The notes beneath the pieces were generated by a model. It was not told where the DNA came from. It searched no databases and saw only the letters and a list, made by a program, of their open reading frames with translations. From JBBDWK01 sp040902885 (GTDB lineage: Bacteria > Acidobacteriota > Terriglobia > Bryobacterales > Bryobacteraceae), in the NCBI GenBank assembly GCA_040902885.1, contig JBBDWK010000003.1:1-51725 (forward strand): a stretch of DNA of 51,725 nt, given 5' to 3'. Within the stretch, counting starts at the first letter, position 1; every line of letters starts with the position of its first letter. This document shows, piece after piece, positions 16,561-23,895 of this stretch. A program made the translations under genes and the position numbers.

Positions 16561-17516
16561 GTTCGTTCTATTTTTTCCAGTTGCAACGTGATCGTGCCGA
16601 TGTGGAACTGCAGCCGGACGCGAATCTGAACCGGGAGGCGCGACGGGTCGTTGCTCAGCCAGACGAAGAGGCGTCCGGACCTCCGGTACAACACGTTATT
16701 GAAGAGAAAGATTTCGTACCGCGTGGTGTCGTATACGCCGGAAGGTGTTTTGACTTTCTCCCGTCTCTCCACCTCCACCTTCGCCGAGACGCTCTTCTTG
16801 CCGTCGCTGACCGGAATCTCGACCGACTGGCCTGGCTCGAGATCCATATTGCGGAGAAGATACAAACCCCCAACGACTTCGTGCACGCAATCCGGCACGT
16901 CGATTTCGTGCGTGGATGCTTCCACGTTCTTGACCAGGTCGCGCTCCAGGTAAAACGCCTTGTGGTCCTCGCGCCGGAAATCGACTGTCGTCTCCCGCTT
17001 CTTCGACCCCTCGTTTGTCATCAGATGGGAATTGAGGGCGCACAACTCGCGGTTGAGCAGCGCGTAATAGTCGTTGTTGACCTTGAACAGCTTCGACACC
17101 AGGCCGACCGACTCCAAGTGCAGTCCAGCGCGCCATTTCACTTCGGACTCGGCCTCGGGTTCGGATCCGGACGGCGGCTCGGGGTGCGGCGTCAGACTCA
17201 GGCGGGCTTTGCCGGCCGTTACCAACCGCCATTCGACCGTATAGTGCAATGTCTCCTTCACGGGCCCGGCAGGCTCCGTCCTCTCCGGGGGAGGCACGGG
17301 CTGCGTCCGCGACAGGCGCGGAAACACAACCGCGGTGGCGCTCAATACCAACGCCATAACGGCCGTCCGCGCGCCTGGCTTCCACTGCGTCATGAACCGC
17401 CAGTGTCTCACCTCGCGCCTGGACGCCGCAAACTGTGCGCGACGCCGCCCGGGGCGGAAGGCTTTGCGCACCGATCGTACTAACTCGCACAGGGGAGGAA
17501 TCAGTGGGCGGAACAT
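16557..17516 (-). CDS. DUF3108 domain-containing exported protein
   Basis: This 319-residue protein has a DUF3108-type beta-rich body: ETLHYTVEWRLVTAGKARLSL, LESVGLVSKLFKVNNDYYAL, VEIPVSDGKKSVSAKVEVER and RSGRLFVWLSNDPSRLPVQI. DUF3108 proteins are periplasmic and of unknown function, probably lipid or envelope binding. The predicted signal-like stretch starts at Met42 (17393), but a -10-like GATAAT lies 8 nt before the ATG at 17516, so the longer reading frame may be the true one. The first 41 residues are Arg-rich and not typical. The stop overlaps the SGNH hydrolase start by 4 bases. Confidence 0.85.
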   Translation of the reverse strand: MFRPLIPPLCELVRSVRKAFRPGRRRAQFAASRREVRHWRFMTQWKPGARTAVMALVLSATAVVFPRLSRTQPVPPPERTEPAGPVKETLHYTVEWRLVTAGKARLSLTPHPEPPSGSEPEAESEVKWRAGLHLESVGLVSKLFKVNNDYYALLNRELCALNSHLMTNEGSKKRETTVDFRREDHKAFYLERDLVKNVEASTHEIDVPDCVHEVVGGLYLLRNMDLEPGQSVEIPVSDGKKSVSAKVEVERREKVKTPSGVYDTTRYEIFLFNNVLYRRSGRLFVWLSNDPSRLPVQIRVRLQFHIGTITLQLEKIERT

Positions 17517-17524
17517 TCCAGGGA

Positions 17525-17530
17525 ATTATC
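17525..17530 (-). promoter_or_regulatory. Candidate -10 for the DUF3108 gene (leaderless)
   Basis: The minus strand reads GATAAT, then 8 nt, then the ATG at 17516. This matches the consensus at 5 of 6 positions. It supports the upstream start of the DUF3108 gene. Confidence 0.35.
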
Positions 17531-17542
17531 CTATCCGCCCGC

Positions 17543-17548
17543 TATAAT
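17543..17548 (+). promoter_or_regulatory. Candidate -10 for the PRC-barrel gene
   Basis: A perfect TATAAT lies 17 nt before the PRC-barrel ATG, with a GAGGAGG Shine-Dalgarno at 17555-17561 in between. No matching -35 is visible. The hexamer sits 13 nt from the DUF3108 -10 on the opposite strand, so the two promoters would be back to back. Confidence 0.4.
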
Positions 17549-17565
17549 TCCGTCGAGGAGGCGCA

Positions 17566-17943
17566 ATGCCTGGAGCAGGAATGGGACCGCGGCCCCGCAT
17601 ACTCTCCGCTACCGCTATTGTCGGGGACAAAGTAGTTAGTACGAGTGACGAAGACCTCGGGAAGATAGAAGAGCTCATGATCGACCTGGATCGCGGCAGC
17701 ATCGCTTACGCCGTCCTTTCGTTCGGAGGCTTCCTGGGAATCGGAGACAAGCTTTTCGCCGTTCCCTGGAGTGCGTTCCGGCTGGAGCTGGAAAAAGGCC
17801 ATTTCATTCTGGATGTGGATAGAGCCGTACTGGAGAAGGCCCCGGGATTCGACAAGGACAACTGGCCGGATATGGCCGACAGGAACTGGGCCGCTAAGCT
17901 CCACCGGCATTATGGCTCGCGTCCCTATTGGGACAACGTGTGA
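17566..17943 (+). CDS. PRC-barrel domain protein
   Basis: This 125-residue soluble protein has a PRC-barrel fold: ATAIVGDKVVSTSDEDLGKIEELMIDLDRGSIAYAVLSFGG, then FLGIGDKLFAVPWSAF and LDVDRAVLEKAPGFDKDNW. PRC-barrel proteins are small beta-barrels found in photosynthetic reaction centres, RimM and many general-stress proteins. This stand-alone form, with the typical phrase LFAVPW, is the stress-associated kind. It has GAGGAGG as a strong ribosome site and a TATAAT upstream. It is followed closely by other stress-type genes on the same strand. Its specific partner is unknown. Confidence 0.9.
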   Translation: MPGAGMGPRPRILSATAIVGDKVVSTSDEDLGKIEELMIDLDRGSIAYAVLSFGGFLGIGDKLFAVPWSAFRLELEKGHFILDVDRAVLEKAPGFDKDNWPDMADRNWAAKLHRHYGSRPYWDNV

Positions 17944-18000
17944 CCTCGCCCGGATACTTGTGATTCGTGGAGCGAGATGACTTATGGGAGATTGTCAGTT

Positions 18001-18528
18001 ATGAAGCTTGAGTCGCTCGAAGAACTGTTTCTAAATCAACTCAAAGACGTCTACGACGCGGAACAACAATTGATTCGGTCGCTGCCCAAGGTGGTCCAGT
18101 CGGTATCCTCGCGGGAACTGGCTTCGGCCTTCGAGCGGCATGCCGAAGAATCGCGCAATCACGTAAGCCGGCTCGAGCGGATTTTCGCGCAACTGGACGA
18201 GAAGCCGAAAGGGCGGAAGTGCCTCGGGATGCAGGGAATCGTCGAAGAAGCCAAAGCTTTCCTGAGCCAGGACGCGGAAGCCGGCACTTTGGACGCGGGC
18301 GCCATCGCAATCGCCCAGCGGGCCGAGCACTACGAGATAGCCTGCTATGGCACGCTCAAGGCCTATGCGGAGACGCTGGGACACCGCCAGGCGGTGTCTT
18401 TCCTGGATGAAACGCTCCAGGAAGAGATCCGCATGGACAAAAAGCTGACTTCGCTCGCGGAATCTTCAATCAATCCGCAAGCCGCCGAGGGCGCGATGGG
18501 CGCGGGCGGAAGGTTCGACATCGAGTAG
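18001..18528 (+). CDS. YciE/YciF-like (DUF892) ferroxidase-family protein
   Basis: This is a 175-residue all-helical, ferritin-like protein. Landmarks are LEELFLNQLKDVYDAEQQLIRSLPKV at the N-terminus, AFERHAEESRNHVSRLERIF, RAEHYEIACYGTLKAYAETLGH, and LDETLQEEIRMDKKL. The four-helix bundle and the Glu/His pattern match the DUF892 family, which is linked to oxidative and osmotic stress. An in-frame ATG at 17977 is preceded by GGAG, but the family begins at the MKLESLEELF position, so 18001 is preferred. It sits in a stress-like cluster with PRC-barrel and SRPBCC genes. Confidence 0.9.
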   Translation: MKLESLEELFLNQLKDVYDAEQQLIRSLPKVVQSVSSRELASAFERHAEESRNHVSRLERIFAQLDEKPKGRKCLGMQGIVEEAKAFLSQDAEAGTLDAGAIAIAQRAEHYEIACYGTLKAYAETLGHRQAVSFLDETLQEEIRMDKKLTSLAESSINPQAAEGAMGAGGRFDIE

Positions 18529-18742
18529 CGGCGCATCCGGTGCGGGGCTTGCGGCCGGCAGCCTTGCGCCGGTGCTTCTTCCGCCATTCCGGCTCGAAAG
18601 GTTTCTTTTCATTCCTCGAACATTTCTCTCTTCAGATACGGAAACCGGTGGGGTTGAAATATGGCACTGGCCGTAGGGTTGCATTCGCTTGAACGTGCGC
18701 TGCACGGTCTCGCAAGCCTTTCGTAAAAGGAGGTGAGCAATC

Positions 18743-19225
18743 ATGCACATCCCGATTTGGCGCACCCTGATCGGCGGTTTCCTTAGCACAATACTGCTGA
18801 CGGTCCTGGCTTTTTCCGGCCCGGTTCTGAATCTTCCGCAACTGGACTACCCGTCCATGTTCGGAGCTGCCTTCACTGGAGAGTTCGCAACTCCTCTGGG
18901 CGGCGCCTGGTGGGTAGGACTGATTTCGCACTTCATCCTTGGCGCGATCGTTTTCCCTCTCATATTCACCCAGTTCCTTTACTCCTACTTTCCCGGCGCT
19001 CCGTGGGCTCGCGGCCTTTCGTGGGGCCTCGCACTGTGGCTGCTGTCGCAAGTCGTTCTGATGCCGATTATGGAATTGGGCCTCTTCTTCTCAATGACTT
19101 CGAAGCCGCTCTCTTACGCTCTCGCCGGCTTCATCGGTCATGCCGTCTATGGAATTGTTCTGGGAGCGGTAGCGGGAGCCGGGGAAGTTTCGGGGGCGCC
19201 AGTCCGGCGCGAGAGGCACGCATAG
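18743..19225 (+). CDS. Small integral membrane protein (DUF6789-like)
   Basis: This 160-residue protein has four predicted membrane helices: about 8-27 (LIGGFLSTILLTVLAFSG), about 58-75 (LISHFILGAIVFPLIF), about 94-112 (LALWLLSQVVLMPIMELGL), and about 125-148. The C-terminus is cationic. The start is fixed by an almost perfect 11-base Shine-Dalgarno (AAAGGAGGTGA, 18726-18736), the strongest ribosome site seen in this window. I cannot name a molecular function; similar proteins occur in stress clusters. The 214 bp before it contain no other recognisable gene. Confidence 0.85.
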   Translation: MHIPIWRTLIGGFLSTILLTVLAFSGPVLNLPQLDYPSMFGAAFTGEFATPLGGAWWVGLISHFILGAIVFPLIFTQFLYSYFPGAPWARGLSWGLALWLLSQVVLMPIMELGLFFSMTSKPLSYALAGFIGHAVYGIVLGAVAGAGEVSGAPVRRERHA

Positions 19226-19298
19226 GTCAATGGCACTCGGGATGCTGAAACACGTTCGGTGAAAGGGTTTTCGACGGAACAGTGATAAGGAACCCGAA

Positions 19299-20147
19299 AT
19301 GAAATACACGCACAGCGGAATTCTGACTCCCAACATGGGAGACTCGGAGCGCGTTGCCTCGGTCATCGGAGGCGGCGCCTTGATCGCGATGGGCCTGATG
19401 CGCCGCGGATGGGCGGGCGTGGGTCTCGCCGCGCTCGGCGGAACCCTGGTTTACCGGGGCGCGACCGGACGTTCGCAGATGTACAAGACGCTGGGCATCA
19501 ATCGGGGCCTTAGTGGAGGGCGCCCGGGCGTGCCTTACGAGCTGGGGGTGCGCGTGGACCAGGCGGTGACCGTGAACAAGCCGCGCGAAGCGTTGTTCCG
19601 CTTCTGGCGCGACCTGAACAATTTGCCGAAGTTCATGCACCACGTGGAATCGGTGAAGGTCATCGACCCGCTGCACTCGCACTGGATGGTCAAGTCCGTG
19701 GCGGGCAGGACCATTGAGTGGTATGCCGAGATCGTCAACGAAATCGAGAACGAGGTGATCGGCTGGCGCTCGCTGGATGGCGCGGATGCCGAGAGCGGCG
19801 GATCTGTCCGGTTCGACCCCGCTCCCGGCGGCCGCGGAACGGAGGTGAGGGTTTCGCTGCAATACAATCCTCCAGGCGGCATGATTGGCGCGCTGGTGGC
19901 GAAGATGCTGGGCCGCGACCCAAGCGCCCAGGTGCGCGAAGATTTGCGGCGGTTCAAGCAGCTTATGGAAGCGGGCGAGGTTCCCACCACGGAAGGTCAG
20001 CCCTCCGGACTCGAATCGTTCCAGCCTCCCCCGCGAATCGCGACCGGCCGCGGCGAAAAAGACCTGGTGCAGGAAACTTCGGAAGAGTCCTTTCCGGCAA
20101 GCGACTCGCCCGGATGGACCTTCCCGGGCGACGGGCGCCGGACATGA
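19299..20147 (+). CDS. SRPBCC-family protein with N-terminal DUF2892 membrane region
   Basis: This 282-residue protein starts with a DUF2892-like pair of short membrane segments (about 20-50, VASVIGGGALIAMGLMRR then GVGLAALGGTLVYRG). A START/SRPBCC-like lipid- or ligand-binding domain follows at about 82-225 (VDQAVTVNKPREALFRFWRDLNNLPKFMHHVESV, TIEWYAEIVNEIENEVIGW). The tail contains ETSEESFPASDSPGW, a short motif that recurs at the end of such stress proteins. A ribosome site TAAGGA lies 8 nt upstream of the ATG. The order of PRC-barrel, YciE-like, membrane and this gene suggests a stress-response unit. No ligand can be predicted. Confidence 0.87.
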   Translation: MKYTHSGILTPNMGDSERVASVIGGGALIAMGLMRRGWAGVGLAALGGTLVYRGATGRSQMYKTLGINRGLSGGRPGVPYELGVRVDQAVTVNKPREALFRFWRDLNNLPKFMHHVESVKVIDPLHSHWMVKSVAGRTIEWYAEIVNEIENEVIGWRSLDGADAESGGSVRFDPAPGGRGTEVRVSLQYNPPGGMIGALVAKMLGRDPSAQVREDLRRFKQLMEAGEVPTTEGQPSGLESFQPPPRIATGRGEKDLVQETSEESFPASDSPGWTFPGDGRRT

Positions 20148-20194
20148 GCGAGCGAGGGGCCGAAATCTGGCGGACGGCGACAGCTCAAATGCGC

Positions 20195-20200
20195 TATGAT
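20195..20200 (+). promoter_or_regulatory. Candidate -10 for the DEAD-box helicase gene
   Basis: TATGAT within GCTATGATAAAT is the only -10-like hexamer in the 123-bp gap before the helicase. The leader would be about 65 nt long. No -35 is evident. Confidence 0.25.
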
Positions 20201-20270
20201 AAATAGACGCTCGTAGACGCTATCCTTCGTTTCTCCGTGTAGCCCTACCGGATCGCTTTCGCAACTTTAC

Positions 20271-21506
20271 ATGAATACATTTTCGGAACTACCCCTATCT
20301 CCTGCCCTGCAGGTACGCTTAACTTCGGCCAACCTTACAACCCCAACACCTGTTCAGGCGGCTGCCATTCCTCCTGCGCTGGCGGGATCCGATGTCCTCG
20401 CCACGGCCCAGACGGGGACCGGCAAAACACTCGCGTTTCTGCTTCCCGTGATGCAGAAGTTGTCTCAATCCCAAGCCCGGGGAATCCAGGCTCTGGTGCT
20501 GGTCCCAACCCGCGAGCTCGCAATGCAGGTCATGGACACCTTCGCCCTTCTGCGCCAGCCAGGCGTCGAAAGCGCTCTGGTTGTCGGCGGGCTCTCCGAG
20601 TCCCAGCAGCTTGCCGCCATCCGGCGCGGCGCCAGACTCGTCGTAGCGACTCCCGGCCGTTTGGAAGACTTTCTGCGGCGGAAACTTGTCCGTCTGGACG
20701 GTGTGAAGACGCTAGTGCTGGATGAAGCCGACCGCATGCTCGACATGGGCTTTCTCCCGGCTATCCGGCGCATCGTGAGCCTTCTGCCCGCGGAGCGCCA
20801 GACGCTGTGCTTTTCCGCCACGCTCGAGCAGTCCACAATGCCCTTTATCAATCAGACTGTGAAGAACCCTGTGCGGGTTGCGATCGGATCGACCAGTAAA
20901 CCCGTCGACCGCGTCAAGCTGCAATGGTTCGAGGTGGCGACCGATCAGAAAGTCGATCTGCTGCGCGGTCTTCTGGATCGCGAGTTCGGCACATTCCTGG
21001 TTTTTGCCCGCACCAAGCACGGGACGGAGCGGCTGGCGAAGCGGCTCACTCAGGCGGGCTACGATGCGGCCATGATTCACGGCGACCGGAGTCAGGGGCA
21101 GCGTTCCGCCGCGCTGAAAGGTTTCCAGACCGGAAAGTTTCGCGTCCTGGTGGCGACCGATATCGCCGCGCGCGGGATTCACGTCGACAACATCGCGCAC
21201 GTCGTGAACTACGATCTGCCGCAGGTGGCGGAAGACTTCATCCACCGTGTCGGCCGCACTGGTAGGGCATCCGAACACGGCGTTGCCTCGACCTTTGCCA
21301 CGCGGCAGGAGTCGGGCGATATTCGCAAGCTCGAGCGGACACTGGCGTTGAAGATGGAACGGCTCCCGCTGATTTTGGCGGCCCAAACGGAAGAACGTGG
21401 AGAGCGCAAGATCGCCGTTGAAGCGCCGGCCCGAAAATTCTCGTCCAGGCGCACATTCGCTCCCGCGAGACGCTCCCGCAAAGCCTTATCGTTCGCCGGC
21501 CGGTAG
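20271..21506 (+). CDS. DEAD-box RNA helicase (RhlE-like)
   Basis: This 411-residue helicase contains all core motifs: Q motif TPTPVQAAAIP, Walker A AQTGTGKT, PTREL, GG, TPGR, DEAD in VLDEADRMLDMGF, SAT in CFSATLEQ, then ATDIAARGIHVD and HRVGRTGRA. The C-terminal tail of about 40 residues is Arg/Lys/Ser-rich, as in RhlE proteins that act in ribosome assembly and cold response. Its 3' end overlaps the 3' end of the convergent FG-GAP lipoprotein gene by 21 bases, so the last few codons are double-coding. No specific substrate can be assigned. Confidence 0.95.
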   Translation: MNTFSELPLSPALQVRLTSANLTTPTPVQAAAIPPALAGSDVLATAQTGTGKTLAFLLPVMQKLSQSQARGIQALVLVPTRELAMQVMDTFALLRQPGVESALVVGGLSESQQLAAIRRGARLVVATPGRLEDFLRRKLVRLDGVKTLVLDEADRMLDMGFLPAIRRIVSLLPAERQTLCFSATLEQSTMPFINQTVKNPVRVAIGSTSKPVDRVKLQWFEVATDQKVDLLRGLLDREFGTFLVFARTKHGTERLAKRLTQAGYDAAMIHGDRSQGQRSAALKGFQTGKFRVLVATDIAARGIHVDNIAHVVNYDLPQVAEDFIHRVGRTGRASEHGVASTFATRQESGDIRKLERTLALKMERLPLILAAQTEERGERKIAVEAPARKFSSRRTFAPARRSRKALSFAGR

Positions 21507-22949
21507 CGGCAGATGCGCGCTTTCCACCTCGCGCGCCGGCTGAAACGATATCGCCGGCACGGAAGTGCGCACCTGCTCCAGCCAAAAAACACCGTCGAAG
21601 TTCCCCGTGTTGCCGCGAGTGGCGATGAAGTCCAGGTCGCCGTCGCCGTCCATGTCCCGCGCCAGGAACGCATCGTACATCCCACGCTTGGTGCGCGAGA
21701 TGTCGTGGCGAACCCAGGTCCCCTTCGGGTCGCCCGAGTTCTGAAACCATGCCAGCCGCCCTGCTACGCTCTCCGCGTCGATATTTTCGCCATCGTGGTC
21801 GCGCGGGTTCTGACTATAGCCGCCCGTCATCACGTCGGGACGGCTGTCCCCGTCGATATCCGCGATCGCGATTCCCGTCGGCGAATCGGGAGCGATGCTT
21901 CCAATCTTGTGAATCTGCCACGGGTCTTCGAATCGCGCGGGCTGTTCGAGCCAGATCAACAGCGTCGGGGATTCGTTCATGACGATGTCCAGGCGGCCGT
22001 CTCCGCTGAGGTCGAAGAAATCCACCATGAATGCGGTCAGACGTTTCGCGCCTCGCTGCCACGGCACGTTGCGGTCAATGACTTCCACGCGATGCTCGCG
22101 GAACCGAATCCGCTTGCCGCCCAAATTCTCAAACCAGAACGACCGCGCATCCCAGCGGCTGCCCGCGAGAATGTCGAGGTCGCCGTCGCCGTCCAGATCC
22201 ACCGGCTGCGCGTTGATGGGAACCTCGATGCGTGTGAGCACCGTCTCCTTCCAAGCCTTGACATTCAGGGGATTGGCAGGCGGCTGGAACCAGGAGATTT
22301 CCTTGTTCGGGTGCTTCTGCTTCAACTCGTCGCCGGGCACAACGGTGGGCGATTGCTCGCCCTTGTTCGCCGCAACCACTTCCAGCCGGCCGTCCTTATT
22401 GAGGTCGGCGAAGAAGACCCGGATGAAGGAGCCGCGGTTCTTCGTGTTCTCCGGGATCGTTCGCGCCCAGCGCTCGGTGCGCGCGCTCTTGCCCGGGTTT
22501 TGAAAGTAGATGAGATGGGCGAGTTCGCAGGCCACGATGATGTCCGGGAAGCCGTCGCCATTAAGGTCGCCCACCGCGGCGTCCTCGGCAGCGCCGGCTT
22601 CATCGCCCTCCGCAAGCGTGACCAGCTCCCAGCGGTCGGGATCGGCCGTGCCAAAAGCGATGCGGACATGACTGCTGTCCTCGTGGACGGAGACCACGTC
22701 CATGTACCCGTCCTTGTCGAAGTCGGCCATCTGCAGTCCGTCGGTCCCGCGCAGCGGAATGCCGCCGCTGAGCTGCTGGTCGTCGATTAAATGCTCCTTC
22801 CAGGAGATATACATGCCGCCCGGGGTGCGCGCGCGTGTGGGCGTGGCGGCGACGGTTTGCGGTTCCTCGGATCGTGTTTGTATATCGTTGCCGCAGGATG
22901 CCAGCAGAAGCAGCGCCCAGGCAGGTACGATGAGGGGGAAGGCTCGCAC
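21486..22949 (-). CDS. FG-GAP/VCBS repeat lipoprotein (beta-propeller)
   Basis: This 487-residue protein starts with a lipoprotein signal peptide (VRAFPLIVPAWALLLLASC; lipobox LASC with Cys19). Seven Ca-binding DxDxDG-type FG-GAP loops follow, including DFDKDGYMDVV, DLNGDGFPDII, DLNKDGRLEVV, DLDGDGDLDIL, DLSGDGRLDIV, DIDGDSRPDVM and DMDGDGDLDFI. This implies a seven-bladed propeller anchored in the membrane. The reading frame extends upstream to 23798, but the GTG at 22949 lies exactly 6 nt after TATACT and begins the signal peptide, so I chose it. Partners or ligands are unknown. It converges with the helicase gene and diverges from the hydrolase. Confidence 0.88.
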   Translation of the reverse strand: MRAFPLIVPAWALLLLASCGNDIQTRSEEPQTVAATPTRARTPGGMYISWKEHLIDDQQLSGGIPLRGTDGLQMADFDKDGYMDVVSVHEDSSHVRIAFGTADPDRWELVTLAEGDEAGAAEDAAVGDLNGDGFPDIIVACELAHLIYFQNPGKSARTERWARTIPENTKNRGSFIRVFFADLNKDGRLEVVAANKGEQSPTVVPGDELKQKHPNKEISWFQPPANPLNVKAWKETVLTRIEVPINAQPVDLDGDGDLDILAGSRWDARSFWFENLGGKRIRFREHRVEVIDRNVPWQRGAKRLTAFMVDFFDLSGDGRLDIVMNESPTLLIWLEQPARFEDPWQIHKIGSIAPDSPTGIAIADIDGDSRPDVMTGGYSQNPRDHDGENIDAESVAGRLAWFQNSGDPKGTWVRHDISRTKRGMYDAFLARDMDGDGDLDFIATRGNTGNFDGVFWLEQVRTSVPAISFQPAREVESAHLPLPAGER

Positions 22950-22952
22950 AAG

Positions 22953-22966
22953 GTGAGTATACTCAC
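22953..22966. promoter_or_regulatory. 14-bp perfect palindrome in divergent promoter region
   Basis: GTGAGTATACTCAC is a perfect inverted repeat in the 39 bp between the two divergent start codons (22949 minus, 22989 plus). Its centre, TATACT on the minus strand, sits 6 nt before the lipoprotein GTG. On the plus strand TAAAAT (22973-22978) lies 10 nt before the hydrolase ATG. The palindrome is placed where a repressor would cover both promoters. No regulator gene is adjacent. Confidence 0.45.
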
Positions 22967-22988
22967 ATTGGATAAAATGGGCGTCATC

Positions 22989-23876
22989 ATGAAGTCCTCG
23001 CTCTTTGCACTGCTCCTCGCGGCGGCGCCGCTGGCGGCCCAGCAACCCCAGGACCCGCCGTTCCACCTCCCCCCGGAAGTGGAGATGACGGCGGATCTCG
23101 TCTACGCCAAAGGCGGCGGCCGCGATCTTCGCCTGGATCTGTTCCGGCCGAAAAGCGGGAAGGGGCCGTTTCCGGCAGTGGTCTACATTCACGGCGGCGG
23201 CTGGAGAGGAGGAAACAAGAACGCCTTCCGCAGGCAGGCGGCGCACATGGCCACGATAGGATTCGCAGGCGTCTGCATCGAGTACCGCCTGTCCGGAGAG
23301 GCCAAATTTCCCGCTGCGCTGCACGATTCCAAGGCAGCCGTGCGATGGGTGCGCGCGAACGCCGCGAAGTACGGAATCGATCCGGACAGGATTGGCGCCG
23401 CGGGTGGATCCGCGGGCGGGCATCTGGTCGCCATGCTCGGGACGACGGCGCACATCAAAGAGCTCGAGGGCGATGGCGGCAATCCGGGCCATTCGAGCCG
23501 CGTCCGCGCTGTAGCGGCTTTCAATCCCGCCGTGGACCTGGCGGGCTTCGGAAAGGCCGGCTCCGGCAACGCCACCAACGCCGTATCTCAATTTTTGGGC
23601 ATGCCTTACGGCGACAATCCCAGTCTCTGGGAGCGCGCCACGCCAACTACTCACATTGGCAACAACTCGGCGCCCACCCTTTTCCTCCACGGCACCGGCG
23701 ACGCCACTGTACCCTACGCGCAATCGGTTGAGATGGCGAAGCGGCTTAAGGCCGCCGGCGTGCACGCGGAAATCTTCACGGCCGAAGGCGCGGCGCATGG
23801 CTTCTTCAACCGGCCTCCGTGGTACGAGCCAACGTTGCAGAGGATGGACGAATTTTTCGTGAAGATGTTGCGCTAA
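22989..23876 (+). CDS. Exported alpha/beta hydrolase (HSL/BD-FAE-like esterase)
   Basis: This 295-residue enzyme has a signal peptide (MKSSLFALLLAAAPLAAQQ). The oxyanion-hole motif is HGGGWRGG, the nucleophile elbow GAAGGSAGGH carries the catalytic Ser, and there is a likely catalytic Asp in GTGDATVPYAQ and His in AAHGFFN. The triad order fits carboxylesterases of the hormone-sensitive-lipase and feruloyl/acetyl-xylan esterase type. ATG 22977 is in frame, but it overlaps the TAAAAT hexamer, so 22989 is preferred. It is followed 20 bp later by asparagine synthase. The substrate, possibly an ester of a carbohydrate, is not known. Confidence 0.9.
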   Translation: MKSSLFALLLAAAPLAAQQPQDPPFHLPPEVEMTADLVYAKGGGRDLRLDLFRPKSGKGPFPAVVYIHGGGWRGGNKNAFRRQAAHMATIGFAGVCIEYRLSGEAKFPAALHDSKAAVRWVRANAAKYGIDPDRIGAAGGSAGGHLVAMLGTTAHIKELEGDGGNPGHSSRVRAVAAFNPAVDLAGFGKAGSGNATNAVSQFLGMPYGDNPSLWERATPTTHIGNNSAPTLFLHGTGDATVPYAQSVEMAKRLKAAGVHAEIFTAEGAAHGFFNRPPWYEPTLQRMDEFFVKMLR

Positions 23877-23895
23877 ATGGAGGACGAGAACACAT

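Noticed and set aside
22950..23798. Upstream extension of the FG-GAP protein to 770 residues
   Set aside because: The extra residues lie entirely over the exported hydrolase gene, are Arg/Gly-rich, and the lipoprotein signal peptide begins only at 22949.
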